DNA from: Linepithema humile
Taxonomy: Eukaryota; Arthropoda; Insecta; Hymenoptera; Formicidae
Direction: 5' to 3'
Length of the DNA stretch: 64,000 nt
Assembly: GCF_040581485.1 (NCBI RefSeq)
Contig: NC_090132.1
Location: forward strand, 9,621,001 to 9,685,000
Of the stretch, positions 13,001 through 28,300 are shown piece after piece. The position numbers and the translations under genes are program-made. The stretch's first letter is position 1. The number at the start of each line of letters is the position of its first letter. The notes beneath the pieces were generated by a model. It saw only the letters and a program-made list of their open reading frames with translations. It ran no database searches and was not told where the DNA came from.

Positions 13001-16000
13001 ACATTAATTTCTGTCGATTAGCTTTTGAGTGGCGACACGACGGGAAATGGTGTGATGTACGAGCGCGCGGAATGAAAACCTTGGTATTAAAACACTGATT
13101 GGCGGCTGCCGCCGCGTAAATGGCTGTGATGTCGCGTTATAATTAAATATAATTTACAATGTCGAAGCGCTAACCGATTCCGCGAAAGGTACGCGCGATA
13201 TAAACGTAATTTAACATTCTGCGAGCTCTTTTTATTGCCGCAACTTTTTTACCGGTATTTTCGCAGTATATTCGATACTAAATATGACTTTATGTTTCAC
13301 ATTTCAACAATTTTCGAACTAGACAAATAAATTCTCAAGTTTTACCTGAAAAGTTTGAATATCGCGAAATATTTTCAGGATATATGCTGTGGGCTTGTAA
13401 AGAAAAAAAAACATTAAATCCAAAACTATATTCTTGATGCAAATAAATTGCAACTTTTTCGATAAATTGTGTTAAATAAATTTCATAATTTTTCGAAAAT
13501 GTGAAAATGAACTGAATGTGTTTTCTGTTTAAATAGCGCTTATGTAATAACATTAATCCACATGCTTGTATTTTTGGATTAAAAGCTCTTTCGTGCAAGC
13601 TCATTACATATCCTCCTTTGGAACTAGACATTCGTAATTAACGCTGAATGCATATTGAGAGTGCAAACTTCAGCTTGAGATCCTTTACGCGCGTGTTCTT
13701 TTTATCATCGCCGGAGATGTCTGTGCTCGAATCATTAAGCAAAGTTCCCCGCGCCATCTCCATGATGACTCCGTCGACAAAATAACAAGCGCGATAAATC
13801 ATCCGGCGAAGCCTCGTCCCTCTATCGCAAAACAAGGTGAAATTTCAACGAGTTTTTCCTTTGTCCCCGTGTCTTGGAAATCCGGTAATGAATCGCACGC
13901 TGTCACGGACGTACACACGGCCCAAAAGCTCTTTTTATTCGATGTGGCAGGAGACAAACGCGCGCACACAACCGCGACGCGATGACGCCGATGGCGGGCG
14001 TCGCGCCGGCTCGCTATTTTCTCACGTGAAACTTGGCACTGGAAATTTGCGCACGGCGCCGCAAATAAGCATAAAAGTTTATTATTGAGAGCCCATGCTC
14101 TTAATACACGCCTGCGAAAACGATTTCATCGACCGAGATTCCTCGATATAAAATTGCATGTTGTTTTTTCCCTTATTTTAATCGTGCAAATCTACTTTCC
14201 AAGAAATTATCAAAAAGATCGAGAAGTACTGGCTTATACGTCTCGTAACATTCTATTAAAAATTAGCTAATTGATGCGTCTACTGTATTGTTGTCTAGTC
14301 AATATTTTTATTATCTCGGCAACGTGAAATAAACTCTCGTCGAGGATCAGAACGGTTCGCGCGCTCGCTATCGCTATTCCACTATTCCACTTTTGTTTCG
14401 ATTTTCTGCGACACCTGTGTCGGACAGTACGGCATTTTTTTTCTCACCACCATCGCAGACACAGGTGTGCGTAATAATACCTGTCTCTCGTCCGCACAAT
14501 AACGAAGCGCGCGACGGGACCGCAAGGGCTCGCGTTTTCACTGCTTTTCATCGCGCTCTCGGCGATCTAGTAGGGCACTCCATCACTTGACGATGACGCC
14601 ATCGCGGCTGCGGATGTCTATCCCGCGGTCGTCTAGTCTAGTCTAGAACTGTGCACCCCTTCGCACCTCACCCCGACCTCGTTCGCATCTTCTACCCCCT
14701 TTTATGCGCTACGCCAGCGAGACGCGGATTTCACGCGAACGGAGATAAACATGCGAATTTACTGGCGTTCGACGAGCGACCGAGCACACGTCGCATTGTT
14801 CGGGAAGAATGAAAAGTGCGGAGGGGAGGGAGGGATCCGACTCGTCGACGTCGAACGGAGGGTCGCCCTCGCGTTCCCGTTTTTTTCCCCCGCACGCGCA
14901 CGGGGACAATCCTTATTGTGCTCGGAGTGCGACGGAGTGTCGCGCGGCACGTTCTCCACTGCACGTTATCGGGAGTGGAAAAGCGGTTGCAACAACGAAA
15001 AATAATAGGTGCGCGTATATGCGGTCGACTGGGTACGATGAAGTTGCGGTTGTCATGGCAGCATCGGCGCGAACGAGCCGGCTCGATATCAACGCCAAGC
15101 GATCCGGAATAACGTCAAGGTTGGTAATCGCATATAAACGCGACGGCTCTCTGGCTTTTACATCACTGCTTTCCGTCGCTTTTCTTCAAAAGATGCAAAG
15201 TTTCTCATTCTCCAAAAATTATTCTATCTATCGTATCGCACCGATTGCATTAAATAACGTAATAGAAAGATAAATAATCATGGAGATAAATTGAAATTCA
15301 TCGTCTCACTTTTGTTATTATTGGCGTTCCACTTCATCGTGATGAAGTTATGCGCAGTGCAATCGTGGAAGGAGAAACGTAAACACCCTTTCGAAATGGG
15401 TACTTCAAAGAGAAGGGAACCGCGTAGACCGCAGCAAATGATGGATGCAAAGGAGCGAAGTAAAGATGATTGCAGCGTGTTTTTCGCGAAGATAATGTAT
15501 GCGGAACGCAAGGCAGAACAATGCGCGATTAACGTCGCTTGTCGCGTAACACGATTTGCATCGAAACATGAAGTCTTTATCTTTAGAGTTTGATTTCTTT
15601 TTTCAATTTTGCAGTGCTTTGATTCTTATTGATACGAAATTTGAATGGATTTTGTGGTACAAATTATAATTTGCATTTTAAAAATAAATGGCACACGCGT
15701 TTTATCGATTTCTCTTTCATCCGGATCTGACTGACGTGAGATATATGATGTTGTTATGCAAATGAATATTCTAGATTAGCAGCCAAAGGACGATTATTAA
15801 TTAATTTTTTATACATGCACGAGATAATACGAAAATCAGAGAAGAAAGATGATGATTAAACTTCACAAATCTCAATAATTAAGTAGAAATCGAGTAAAAG
15901 TATGTTTATTACTTTCAGTGGAACAGGTTCCACATAATTCCACTTGCAACTTTCTTGTTCAGAAAACAACGTTTCGTTTCGCAATTGAACGTGCATACAT

Positions 16001-19000
16001 ATAAATATCGCCAGTTTATCATTTGATTAAGACGAGTGAATTGGAGCAATTTACAAATCTTTTTGCGTGCATTTCGTTGCCTGGAAATATGCGTAATGTC
16101 ACACTCGCCGGTAAACACGGCCGGAAGATTTGTCGTACTTACTGATGAGTGGTGACATTGAAGAAGAGATGTGAGAATTGCGGCGCTGAGTCCTCTGGGC
16201 CGTGCGGCGCCGGAAAACTCGCGACCAACATCACCGGCTTCCGGGCGAAATTGTGTTTGCTCTGCCTGAGGAAAGCCACGCTGTCGTTAGCTATCAGGTC
16301 CGGATAATAGTCCCGGCTGTACTCGAAGCCGTGCTTTATCTTCTTGCCGTTCATGTTGACGCTGTAGTTGTAGTAGCGGGAGTTCATTATAAGGCCGCCC
16401 CATTCCCGCCATCCCGGCGGTATATACGAGCCGTTGTATTTGTTCAAATACTTGCCGAAGTAACCTGAAACGTGCAAAATCGTGGAAATTACGTCGCGTT
16501 AGAACAAAGTGACCGGTGACAAATGTATAATTCCGTTCAATTTTAGTCAATGTTCAGAAAAATATTTATACATTTTTCAATTATTTCATACTTTGTAAAT
16601 ACACGAAGTTATTTACTTACCAAGTTAAACGAAAGCACGAAGCATGGCGCAATTGTTAGATTACTAGATTAATAAAGAAAAAAAGCTTTGCTCAGATACC
16701 GAATAATAATTAATGCAGGCAATAATTAATGTAGTTCGGACACGCTCCGCTTGTCATAGGAACCAGCACGTGATGAATGAATCAACTGCTTCACGTAATA
16801 TTTTGACTTTGTAACACGTGTATAACGAAAAAACCGAGGGATAGAATTAATTAAGCTGAAGTTAAAAACACGCAAAGAAAAATTCAAAGTTTAATCAATA
16901 CGTGAATAATAGCATACATGTAAATTTTTTTATATTTATTAACAGTATAATTATATTAATACAATATTATATAATACAATATATTACCATCTTGATTATA
17001 AATTATGTATTTTTTTATTAAAATTTAAAAAAAAAATATTTATAACGATTTCTATTTCAAATTTTATAGTAAAATTTTTATATCATGAGATAGAAATATA
17101 ATATATTATTGCAACACTTGGAATTATAAAAATTTCATAAACATTTCAATTTTCTATTATTGCAATGCAATAATAATATAAATCAAAATTAAATTAAAAT
17201 AATTAAAAGATAAAAAATATTTTGTTTGACAGAAACTTTAATAATGAATAATGATTTAGGAACAAATATATATATTGTTTTGTCGGCTGAATTACAAGCA
17301 AAAAATAAGCGAACACTGTTGGTCCGCAAAAATAATGAATATAAAAACGAACGTTTTATTTGATAAAAAGATGAATATCTTGTCTGCTACGGCCCAATAA
17401 TGCGGAAACGAAAAAGCAAAGGGTCGTAGGTTCTGCGTGGAGTAGTGGTCAACAGCAGTGGCTCGAAAAATGAAAACCTGAGTTCAAACCCAGCCCAACC
17501 ACTTGCGAAGTGTCCGTAAGTATGACAACTTTACATTACAACTTATGTTTCTTTCAGTTTAGAGGTGGGGTACCAAACATTTCTGTAAGTCCCCCACACT
17601 ATCAAAAATTAACTGCAAATATATCTGCAAAATTATTTGCAAAATATACAGGCAATAGTGCCTGGAGGAAACCGCTTCTTGATCACGGCAATCCCCTGCA
17701 GGTTGAGTTATAATTTTGTCTTCTGTCCGTCTATTATAACCATTATTTTGATATTTTACGAGAAACTCTTTGTGTTATTCTCCATCTATCGTGTAGAAAT
17801 TGATGTAGTACATGTATTGAACTTGTAAGCTAATCGGCCGCGAATCAGTACTGTGTATATATATACATTCAATGCCTGTGTTGTAAACTTTCATATACTA
17901 GATGGAGTTAGCATATATATTTTTTCGTATTCAAATATTTGATCAATTGATTATAATACACAGAGAAAATATAATATTACTTGCATTTGCTTTAATTTTT
18001 GGACTGTGAGGGTTTACATGTTACTCCACGCCTAAACTAAAACATAAGTAGTGTAAAGCTGCCGTACGAATATCAGGCAAAGATAATATATCTACAAATC
18101 AAATTCGAGTTCTCAATTTGTCAGAATACTGCTCTTTGCTATAGAATTAGACAGAATGCACAACACCATTTATTATACTTATGCTTGATCTGGCTAGACG
18201 AAATACATTTGTGTTTTAAATCATGATTGTAATAAAGCTTCGAATAAGATAAGAATATATATTTTGTCGCATGCTTCTATCATCTTTATTTTAATTTAAT
18301 TTTAGATCATTATTTTCAGTATCTAGTACGTAATATTTACGATATTGCACATTTATATATCGATATATAGAATATATGCGTTACATAGAAATATGCGTGA
18401 GATACGTTCATGTACTGCAATTGTACATGCACAAACAACGCATTTTAGTATTTATTTGCCGATACATTTCAGGTAGTTTTAACTGAGAAAATAGTGAAGC
18501 AAGTTTATAATTGTTAGAATTATCATCAAAAAATGATGCTAGATATATGTAGCAGAGTTATTAATGCATTATTATAAAGCTTTGTATAATGGAAGAAACT
18601 TTTTCGACAAGAAATAATTGTCAGAAAATATCACTTACAGTTGATATTGTAATTTTTATCATTTTTTGTTATTGTCATTTTTTCTCACATATTTGCAGTA
18701 GGCTTATGTATTGATAAAATCTTAATCATAATCAACATGTTATTTGTTGACAAGCACGATACCGTGATTTATGATAATCTTCAAATATTATTTATCCACG
18801 GAAAATATCAGGCGAAAAGTCAGAGAGCTGCGGCTGCATGAATTTGTGGAAAAATTCACAAAGTATACATTTCGCTCGACGATACGGGCGATAAATCAAA
18901 AGGCAATTCCATTTTCCGCTTTCTGCCTCCCGTATGAAAGCCCCTCGGTCAAGATTCATCCCGTCTGCCGAAATCTGAATTATTCATATGAAACGGCATT

Positions 19001-22000
19001 AAATAATTAATTCAAAGACACTACGGTGAGGTTCTGTTCCTTTTGGGTTCCCTTTGCTTCTACCATCAAGATATCCTCGTGCATCAGGATCATATATCGG
19101 TCATATAAATATGTCATATATTTATAACATTTATATGATCGCGAGTTTGGACGAGATAGCTTTTCGCCGAATCATACGCGATCAATCATATTACTCTTCT
19201 TTTGCGTTAACCGGCGTTTCAATAAATGCTGCGGTAATCATTTTTGGCCGCTAAATACAATGATCTCGTGTGCGAAAATGATTGTCGTTTAATTATTATT
19301 CAACGCACGTTATCGATTTTATTTCTTTATGTGAATATTCATAGTGTATTTTATTTTCAAATATTTATAAATCGTGTTTTTCGGTGACAATTATTTTCAA
19401 TGCAGAAGGATGAATTAAAAAATCTAATCCAGTGTTTTTAACCAGGTCTGATGATGACCGACGCTTAGAAAGAAAAATCTCTAAATGCCCTGCCATTCCC
19501 AGCTTAGCGCTTCTCGCGTAATCATAACAACAATCCAATTTCTCTTTTTGCTTGCGCGAGTGGCAAAACCAGAGTAAAACAAACACCGCGTTCTGATTAA
19601 TCACGCGGCAACGTTGGCTCGAACTTTTCCCGATCGTTGTCCCAGATAACGTCGGTCGGACGACCTTTTGAGAGCGAGACGCGTTTCTCACGGAACAGGT
19701 TTAAAAGGATCACGTGGATTCACGCGCGATTTGCATAAATGATTCTCGCTACCTTGTCTACATCCTTATCGTTCGCGATCGTGCTTTAATTATCGATAAT
19801 TCACGCTTATTGGATTTCATATAGCGAGTTTGTTAAATTAATGACACCATCCACGACGTTATCGTCGTGATCAATCGAATCAATCGAGTCGTTTTGGTTC
19901 TCTGAGCTCGGATCTCCCAGCGGATCTAAGTATATGTGCGGCACCATTTATTGCCAAATTGACTCTGATTGTATAATAATTATGAAATAATCAGTGCGTA
20001 ACATTGTAATTAGCATGCGAAGGAACACATCGACAATTGCGTGGCAATCACGCGAGTATAACACTTACGCAAACACATTTTTTTTGTATATAAATCGAAA
20101 CGCACGCGACGTTAAATGCTCATGAAGATGTTTATAACAAAATGTGCCTTTTGATTAGAGTATAAACCATTTTTTTCTTAGTTAAAAAAATCTTTTAATC
20201 TTTTGTCTAATCACGTGACACCGTTAGAGTGAAGAAACAAAGCAAGATATCGAACAGAAAATTTTAATATCGATTACGTCAGACCAAAAAAGGATGATTT
20301 TTGTGGTAACGAATCAATAGCACTGCAAAAAAAAGAAACAAAAAAGATCAAGGGAAAATAGAAGAAGTCTGAACATGAAATATAAGGCGATTTATCAAAA
20401 TTGCAGTCGATTACGCATCGCACCTGTTGCTTCGGGGAGACTAGAAGCGCTGGCTATGATACAGCTCCGCGATAAAGAATATCGGCGTGCGAATTAAAAT
20501 TCAGGAACGCTATGCGTCTCGAAGATATCCGATCGTAAAAGAACGGAATCGTTAAGTCGTTTGTGGTCGACAAAAGGGGGGAGGCGGAGAAGCAGAAGGA
20601 CGAAGGAGCGCCGTAATATTCTGGCGCCAGTCGCGGATCGAGTTTTAGTCGGGCCAAACAAGACGAAACAAAACGAAGTGATAGAAGCGGTCGATGCAGC
20701 GGGTGTTCTCTATGGAAGAATATGGGTCAGCCAAACGAATAAATTCGCGAAAGGAACATTTCGGTTTCTCCGTCTGAACATCGACGATATCGACAGGCGC
20801 CATGCGCCACTTGGCGTTACAATGAGAATGTATCAAGTCTATTATGTATTCTAGAGGCAAGGATCAATCGAAAAAAAATCACGCTTAGATTAAGAATTAA
20901 AAGATTTTGATATATAAATTACGAAAGATAAATAACGGAGTTTAAATTTGATATTTAAATATCGAGATATTTTATGTCGAGAATTAAAAAGCCGCGGTAA
21001 TTAATTTTATCAAAATTTTCGTTAAAAGTTTCATAAAAAGTAATAACAGAAATTTAAAATATCTTGATATTTATTAAAATTAAATAAAAATAATAAATGT
21101 TGGCTTATAGTGTAATTAAACAAGTTGACGTGTATCAGAATTTTATCTGCACTGCATTAAAAATTCTGTATATTGTTAAGAGTATTATAAATAATTTAGA
21201 TTAAAAGCTATTAATATAAATTTGTTATTTAATAGCTTTTTAGTCGAGATTATCGTTGAGAATGGCATATGTCAATTGTAAAAGATTTAACTCATTATCA
21301 TTTAACTGGAATTCACGAAATGAGATGATATATTCATTTCCGTCACTTAAAGAGTAATGCACCTTCGCGTAGTCGCCGGAAACGCGAACGATGCGGTTTA
21401 AAATTATCAGAGTTAAGTGGCGCAAATGAATTTAGAATATTGCGGTGTGCCAGTGCATCGATGGTATAGAGGAAGCCCGCGATTATTTTAGGAAGTTGTT
21501 TCGTGCGACGGGAGCATTAACCTGCTTTTCGGATTCTAGCAACACGCGCAACTTTGGCCGAGCGATCGTTTATTCGTTTGCATGTCGGCCCTGTTACGAT
21601 CGTTCGCTGACGTTCTCGTGCCAAGATTTAAAGGTACATCGCATGATTCTCTCTACCGCCGCCGTCTAATGAGCCGTTCAACCAACAATGTTATTCCCAT
21701 AAAAAAAACTCGCATACGAATGGGAGTTTTACGTTGTGCACAATTATTTTGAAGTGATTCTTTATTTCTTAAAATATCGAGCTTTAAAATCCTAGCATTT
21801 ACAGTGGAAGTGAAAAATATTAATTTATTTTATGAAAGATTTAGAAATTAATTCCCACCTTTACTATTATATTGATAAACATAGACGCAATTGTTTGTTT
21901 CGAGCATTGAGTAACTGAATGAAAGATGCTTAATGCTCCACACGAGCGACTTGTAATGATTACGATAAATTAATTTAATATATTACTAATTGTAGATTGA

Positions 22001-22320
22001 AAATTCAGATATTCCGATTTAGATACTTTTATGCCAATTTGTTAATAGCTACCGTGATTTCATTAAAGACACTTCCTTTTTATGTTTTGTTTTGAATCAT
22101 CATCGTTACAAGAATTTTTACTTGAGACACACCTACAGACACCGGAAACTGCGAAGACGTTCTTCTATCGGTTGCGAAATAGCGGGGATGAACGGACGCC
22201 GCGCATACTAACAAGTATAAGTGCATATTATGGTAATCAAGCTTCCTACAGCTATTTAAAACTAACGTGGGGTCGGCGGAACTTTCTTCAGCGCTAACAG
22301 ATACAGAAATGTTCTTACGC

Positions 22321-22393
<73 letters not shown>

Positions 22394-25300
22394 GCGCGTC
22401 ATCATCGGAGCCGTCTCCGCTGCTGTCATTATGCACTTATTACGATGGGTCAGATAATGGGTCCTGATTTATTTCATTATTCATGCAAACGTCGCTTACA
22501 TTATAAAGGCTTTTTCCTCTTGCTTTTTACTTCCAGTTGTTACTTTATTATTATCGGGATGATCGCAGTTATGATTGACATTGCGAGACAAGCCGCTTAC
22601 TGGCTGGATTAAATCCGCGATAAATCACGTCTGTCTATCTTTCTTAGGCAAAAATACAAATATTACAATACGCACATTTATTGTACTTTTTATTATAACG
22701 CGAAATATATTCTGCGGCAAATATTTAAAGGACAAATTAGGAAATATTGATTCGGATAACATATTGAGATAATACATATTTTATTCATTCTGTTAAGCAT
22801 TCTGTCAAGCAATCCCAGTTTACGTTACACTGATAAATATTTTACTCGTTTTTCTATTGATATACATTACATATACAGTAAGCGTTTTATATACACATAA
22901 ACGTATTTTTTAGTAATTAGAATTAAAATCACGAAATTCCTGACTACGTCCTCAGTTCACCGAGATGCACCTGCATCATAGGGGTCTTTTTGCAAGCACA
23001 GCGTGCGCGAGCCTTCTGTGTGTTCTGAACGTTGTGTGGGTGTTTGTTCCTTTTTCTCCTACTCTTCTACCTTTTTCACAGATACACATACACGTAGTAT
23101 GCTTTCGCTCCTTAGTGTCCCACGAGTACTCGAAAAACTGGCGACGGGTCCTCTCAAGGCGCAACGACGACGAACAATGCTCCTTCACGGCTTCGTTCGT
23201 GGCGCGATTTAAATTTAGATAATCTCACTTTCACGACCAACAAAGCTCACACATATATGTACATCGCGTACATATGTGCACGAATTCGCATACAAGATAG
23301 AGTGGAAAACGTGTGATAAATCAACAGTTTTATGCCGCGATGAAAACTGGAATAAAGTTTGTGGTCGACCAGTAGCTTTATTGTGGTCATTTTATTTTAT
23401 TAAGATTGAATAGCATTTCGTAATATTTAATGTTGAGTAGTGATATACTGAGAACATTATATCGCATTCTCTTCTATCACTTCTTTCAATAGTGTTAATT
23501 TATTTTCCAATTATATTATTATATTGTATTGTATTATAATTTGGATTTATGATTACGAAAATTTTATATTTATTAAAATTTTTCAAATCTAAGTGATTCT
23601 TTCTCTATTAAGTACATATTTTATAATAAAATTTTTATAATAAAAATTATATTAATCTATAGCTGAAGTAGAGATAAGTGCAAATATTTAAAACAAAGAG
23701 TTTATACATTAGTATACATAATATATTCGATAGTTCTTAAATATAAGTTATGTTTGTTTCAGTTTATGCGGGGACTTGCAGAAGTGCAAGTTCCCTTCAA
23801 AAATTTTAGTAAGTCTCGTAACGTACATATTTTGTGTACTTCGATATTATAATCTGTTGATCAGATTTTTGAATACGAGAAATTGTATATGTCTAACTCC
23901 ATCTAGTGTGTGGAAATTGACATAACTCAAGATATAGATATATGTATATACTGCTAATATTATCGCAATCGAGCAATTTCTACATATATTTGGCAATACG
24001 TATGTATATTCTTGTGTATATTAATTTTCAAATATTATATAGAATTTGACATACGTACTTTCTCATATTCAAGAATATCGTCAGCTAATTATAATATATA
24101 CACGAAGTTATAATATACACGAAGTTGTAATATAGTTATAATATACATGAAGAATAGCGAATTTTTATCTTTCTTTTTATCTTTTATTAAAGCAACTTTG
24201 TTTTTTTATATTTTGATCTTATTAAAACTTATAATATACAAACGCTTTATAATTATGCATTTTTCACTGAATTCCGTATATAATTTTTGTACTACGGGGA
24301 TTTGCACTATGCGAGCTACACGCATAAACACGCATATATTATATATTTTAATGTTGAACTCAATTTTTCGCCAATGTTTTGGCGAAAATTATGATTTCAG
24401 AATATTGCCTGCTTTCTTTTCTTGAATTCTACATATTAATAAAGTTTCTATACTATATATATACAAAGATGCTTTAATAAAAGATAAAAAGAAAGATAAA
24501 AATTCGCTATTCTTCATGTATGTTATAACTATATTACAACTTTGTGTATATTATAAATAACTTCGTGTATATATTATAACTAGCTGACGATATTCTTGAA
24601 TATGAAAAAGTACGTATGTCAAATTCCATGTAATATTTGAAAATTAATATACACAAGAATGTACATACGTACTGCCAAATATATGTAGAAGTTGCTCGAC
24701 TGCGATAATATTAGCAGTATATACATACATATATCTATATCTTGAGTTATGTCAATTTCCACACACTAGATGGAGTTAGACATACAATTTCTCGTATTCA
24801 AAAATCTGATCAACAGATTATAATATCGAAGTACACAAAATATGTCATTGCAAGATTTACTGTTACAATTTTTGAAGGGAACTTGCACTTCTGCAAGTCC
24901 CCGCATAAACTGAAACAAACATAACTTATATTTAAGAACTATCGAATATATTATGTATACTAATGTATAAACTCTTTGTTTTAAATATTTGCACTTATCT
25001 CTACTTCAGCTATAGATTAATATAATTTTTATTATAAAAATTTTATTATAAAATATGTACTTAATAGAGAAAGAATCACTTAGATTTGAAAAATTTTAAT
25101 AAATATAAAATTTTCGTAATCATAAATCCAAATTATAATACAATACAATATAATAATATAATTCAAAAATAAATTAACACTATTAAAAGGTGATAGAAGT
25201 ATATATATATATATATATATTATATATACGAAGGAGTATTTAAAATTATATGATAAAATCAAACTTTCGATAAGGAAAGACTTTAATCAGAGAATTCATG

Positions 25301-28300
25301 AACGCGATGAGAGTGAACGAAATTTGAAATATTCTGGGATAAAAATAATATATATAAATTTATGTTCGCTCGCCATATAAATTCTTCCACATCTTATATT
25401 TTTAAATTAATTTAACAATTGTGATTCTTCCTACTCATTCGAAGTCACGAACGCACCTTCATAGTAAGATCGAACAACGTATGTACTCGTGACAAGATTC
25501 TCTCGCGAAGATAACAAAGAAAATTTGTCGCCCGGCCAGTCTCGGAATTCTGGTCAGGGACACCCTGTGTAATAGGTGGCGATAACGAAACGAGTTCTCT
25601 CCTCTCCCTATGCGCAACCACCGATCAGTACTTTGCGAAACATGTTCTCTTGCAGAATCGAGATGATCATTTGCTGTTCGGTTATCGAGAAATTTGTTGC
25701 AGAGTTTTTACGTATGTTCGTACCTTCATTAAACTACTTCTCGTTTCGGAATCGAATGGATAATTTTTTATTTACAATTGCAGCACGATTAAATTTAAAT
25801 ATCTATTTGTGGAAAGTTATTTATAAATGCTATAAATTTATAAGAAAATTAAATGCATATAATGTTCTCTTATAAAATATAAATTTTAATCTAATTCAAC
25901 GTTATGTTTTTGTTTATATTGAATAGTAATTGGCCATTTTACGAAAAGTGTACTTGAGATAAAGATTTCATAATTTTTGCACATTTTGGCGCATTTAATA
26001 ACGCGATAACGTTTCATATCCTGCGAAATATTACGCAAGAATATAGCAAGAGCGAGAGAAAGACTCGATTTGATTAGATCGTATAAGATTTGTAATATCG
26101 AGACGAGTTTCGCGTGCTGTTTAATGGAAATATATGCTCGCGTAATGTATGAACCTATAAAAGCGAGAAATCTCGCGAATTGATTATACATTTGAAAAAA
26201 ATATTATAAAACAAGATAGCATATCACGGCAATCAGTTTTGCTTCAAGCGCTTTTACTTCAAGCGCAATCCAAAGTTTCGGGGCTTCATTCGGACGCAGT
26301 GGCATCTTCGCGGAAGTGAGAGAGCACGAGCTATCGTGCATTGCGATTTTTAGAAGGCCGTCAGTCTGAGGCCTGACTGACGAGATCGGGAGTCTGATCG
26401 CGCTTTCAGGGAGCAACGTCCTACCGTCGCGAATATGGTCTCAGATAGACGCAACGTATGAGAGCGCGGACGCGACGGAAAGGAAGATACGAATGAGAAA
26501 AAGAAGTCCGACAGAAGAGAGTCCCCGCTCTCTGATCGAACTCCTGCACAAAACCCGGCATCGCCGAGTAAGCGCATCGATTGGTCCCGCAATTGCGAGA
26601 AGATTTTTGCGCCACACGGCACGGACTGTGTTCTTGCGTTTTCCTTGTATTCCTTGCATATATGTATATTGTATTTCCATTTTACCGACGTTAGTTATCT
26701 TCTACTGAAGTTTAATCGATTCTCCATCTCTCTTTCCTAGAAACAGAATCTAGAAACGGTATGAGAATAGTTTAAACCGCATCTTGAAGTTGATAGACAT
26801 TTTAAAACTCGGAGCGATTGGTAACGGATCTCTGGGGGATACGAATCGCTTCCCGATAATTCTGTAGCGTATCCAAGCTCGTTCACCGGAGGAAGAACGT
26901 TTATCTCCGCAACACGTGGCGGCGACGTTTTACGGTCTGTCAAGAATGTCTCGACATCGCCGACACGCTGACGCGTCTTATGCCCTTTCTACGATAAGAG
27001 AAATCGCCGGTCGTAATGCAATATGACGTGTTAAAGCCCGCGACATATCCGTCGTGGATTACGGAGGCAGGTCTTATTACGTCTGTGCGCGTCTCGATAA
27101 ACACGACGAGGCGCGTCTGCGCGTGTGTCACAACCGATGTATCCGCTGTATTATGCTGCACTAGTGTCGTCAGGTGTCACACACGGGATACCTCGTAAAC
27201 CGCGAGCGCAAACACGGCAAATTTTGCAGTTCACAACGCGGCTACTGCTTATCGCCCGGTGTGATCTTGCATAAGTAACATCTTTTTGCAAGCCATGATC
27301 CAGCATAAGCTCGTTAAATTCGCCGGAATTAAAGTTTCAATTAGGATTCGATCTAAAGTATCGTGCGACAAATTTGCTGTGTGAAACGAAAATGCGCGCA
27401 TATCGATGTCGAAGAGAATAAATGATTATCCGACGCGTCATTGCTGCTACACACATCGAGCTTCAAACGCATTTATACACCGAAACGCGAATTTACAGAC
27501 ACAATTCGGTTCGAGATGAATGCACGGTGGAATCGCGGATGATGTACGAGAATTCGGAAATCTGTGGCGATCAGCTGACGCAACTAAAACGCGGACCGCG
27601 CTATAATATCAAACTGGTCGAGCCGCACGTTTGGATTTTGAGTAATCGCCGCCGGCGATCGATCGCGTATCGCGAGCGCAGGTGCGACGCTTCGCGCGAC
27701 CGCTTTTGGTCGTGCGGCGAAGAGCGTTCTCTGCGGGCCGTGAAGATTTGTTGAACGGCGGGAGAAAGGAAACCTGCAGAACACCGAACAATTGCGGTTG
27801 GACGGCGCGGGGCGAACCAGCTTGGCGGGATCGAAGCACGGGAATTCCGCGCCACAAGATCGTATCGCCATATTCGTCCTACGAACGCAACCGAATACGC
27901 GAGTGTCGTCGGGGATCGCAATTATACGAGCGCGGAATGAAAATCGGAGCGCCGTCGTCGTCAAGAATGAAACGTCGAGGGGATGAGAGCGGATTAATCG
28001 GGATTTTAATTGCAAGAATGCGCCCGCGGGCGGCGCACATGCGCCCGATTATTTAAGTAGGGAACGTCGACTCGCCTCGATTAATGATACACGAAGTATC
28101 AAGCCTCCGTTACGACGTTGATTCATATGCGATGTAAAATTAGTTGGAAAAGGAAAGGAAAAAAGGCAGGGTTTTGAGTTACTCTAATTGAAAATCCCGG
28201 CCTAAATGACTCGCGCTGCCTTATGTAACAAGGATTTATCGCTGACCATACTTGACTCCAGTTACGCATAAAGCGCATTGTGCTGGTAGGGAGGTAAATA

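Noticed and set aside
14809..15273. 154-codon plus-strand open frame
   Set aside because: Lies in a CpG-rich stretch with open frames in several phases and both strands. No recognisable domain or splice context.
15291..15593. 100-codon frame with a signal-peptide-like start and dibasic sites
   Set aside because: The frame begins at TTG, not ATG. The first in-frame ATG comes after most of the hydrophobic stretch, so the apparent secreted peptide is not supported.
17510..17828. Open frames with recurrent sequence shared with 61825-62121
   Set aside because: They are translations of the non-autonomous repeat family, not a gene. No transposase or reverse transcriptase motif.
22080..22436. Arg-Glu repeat open frame
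   Set aside because: Produced by the TC/GA dinucleotide microsatellite.
27584..28056. Long overlapping open frames on both strands
   Set aside because: High local GC lowers stop frequency. Frames overlap on both strands and match nothing recognised.
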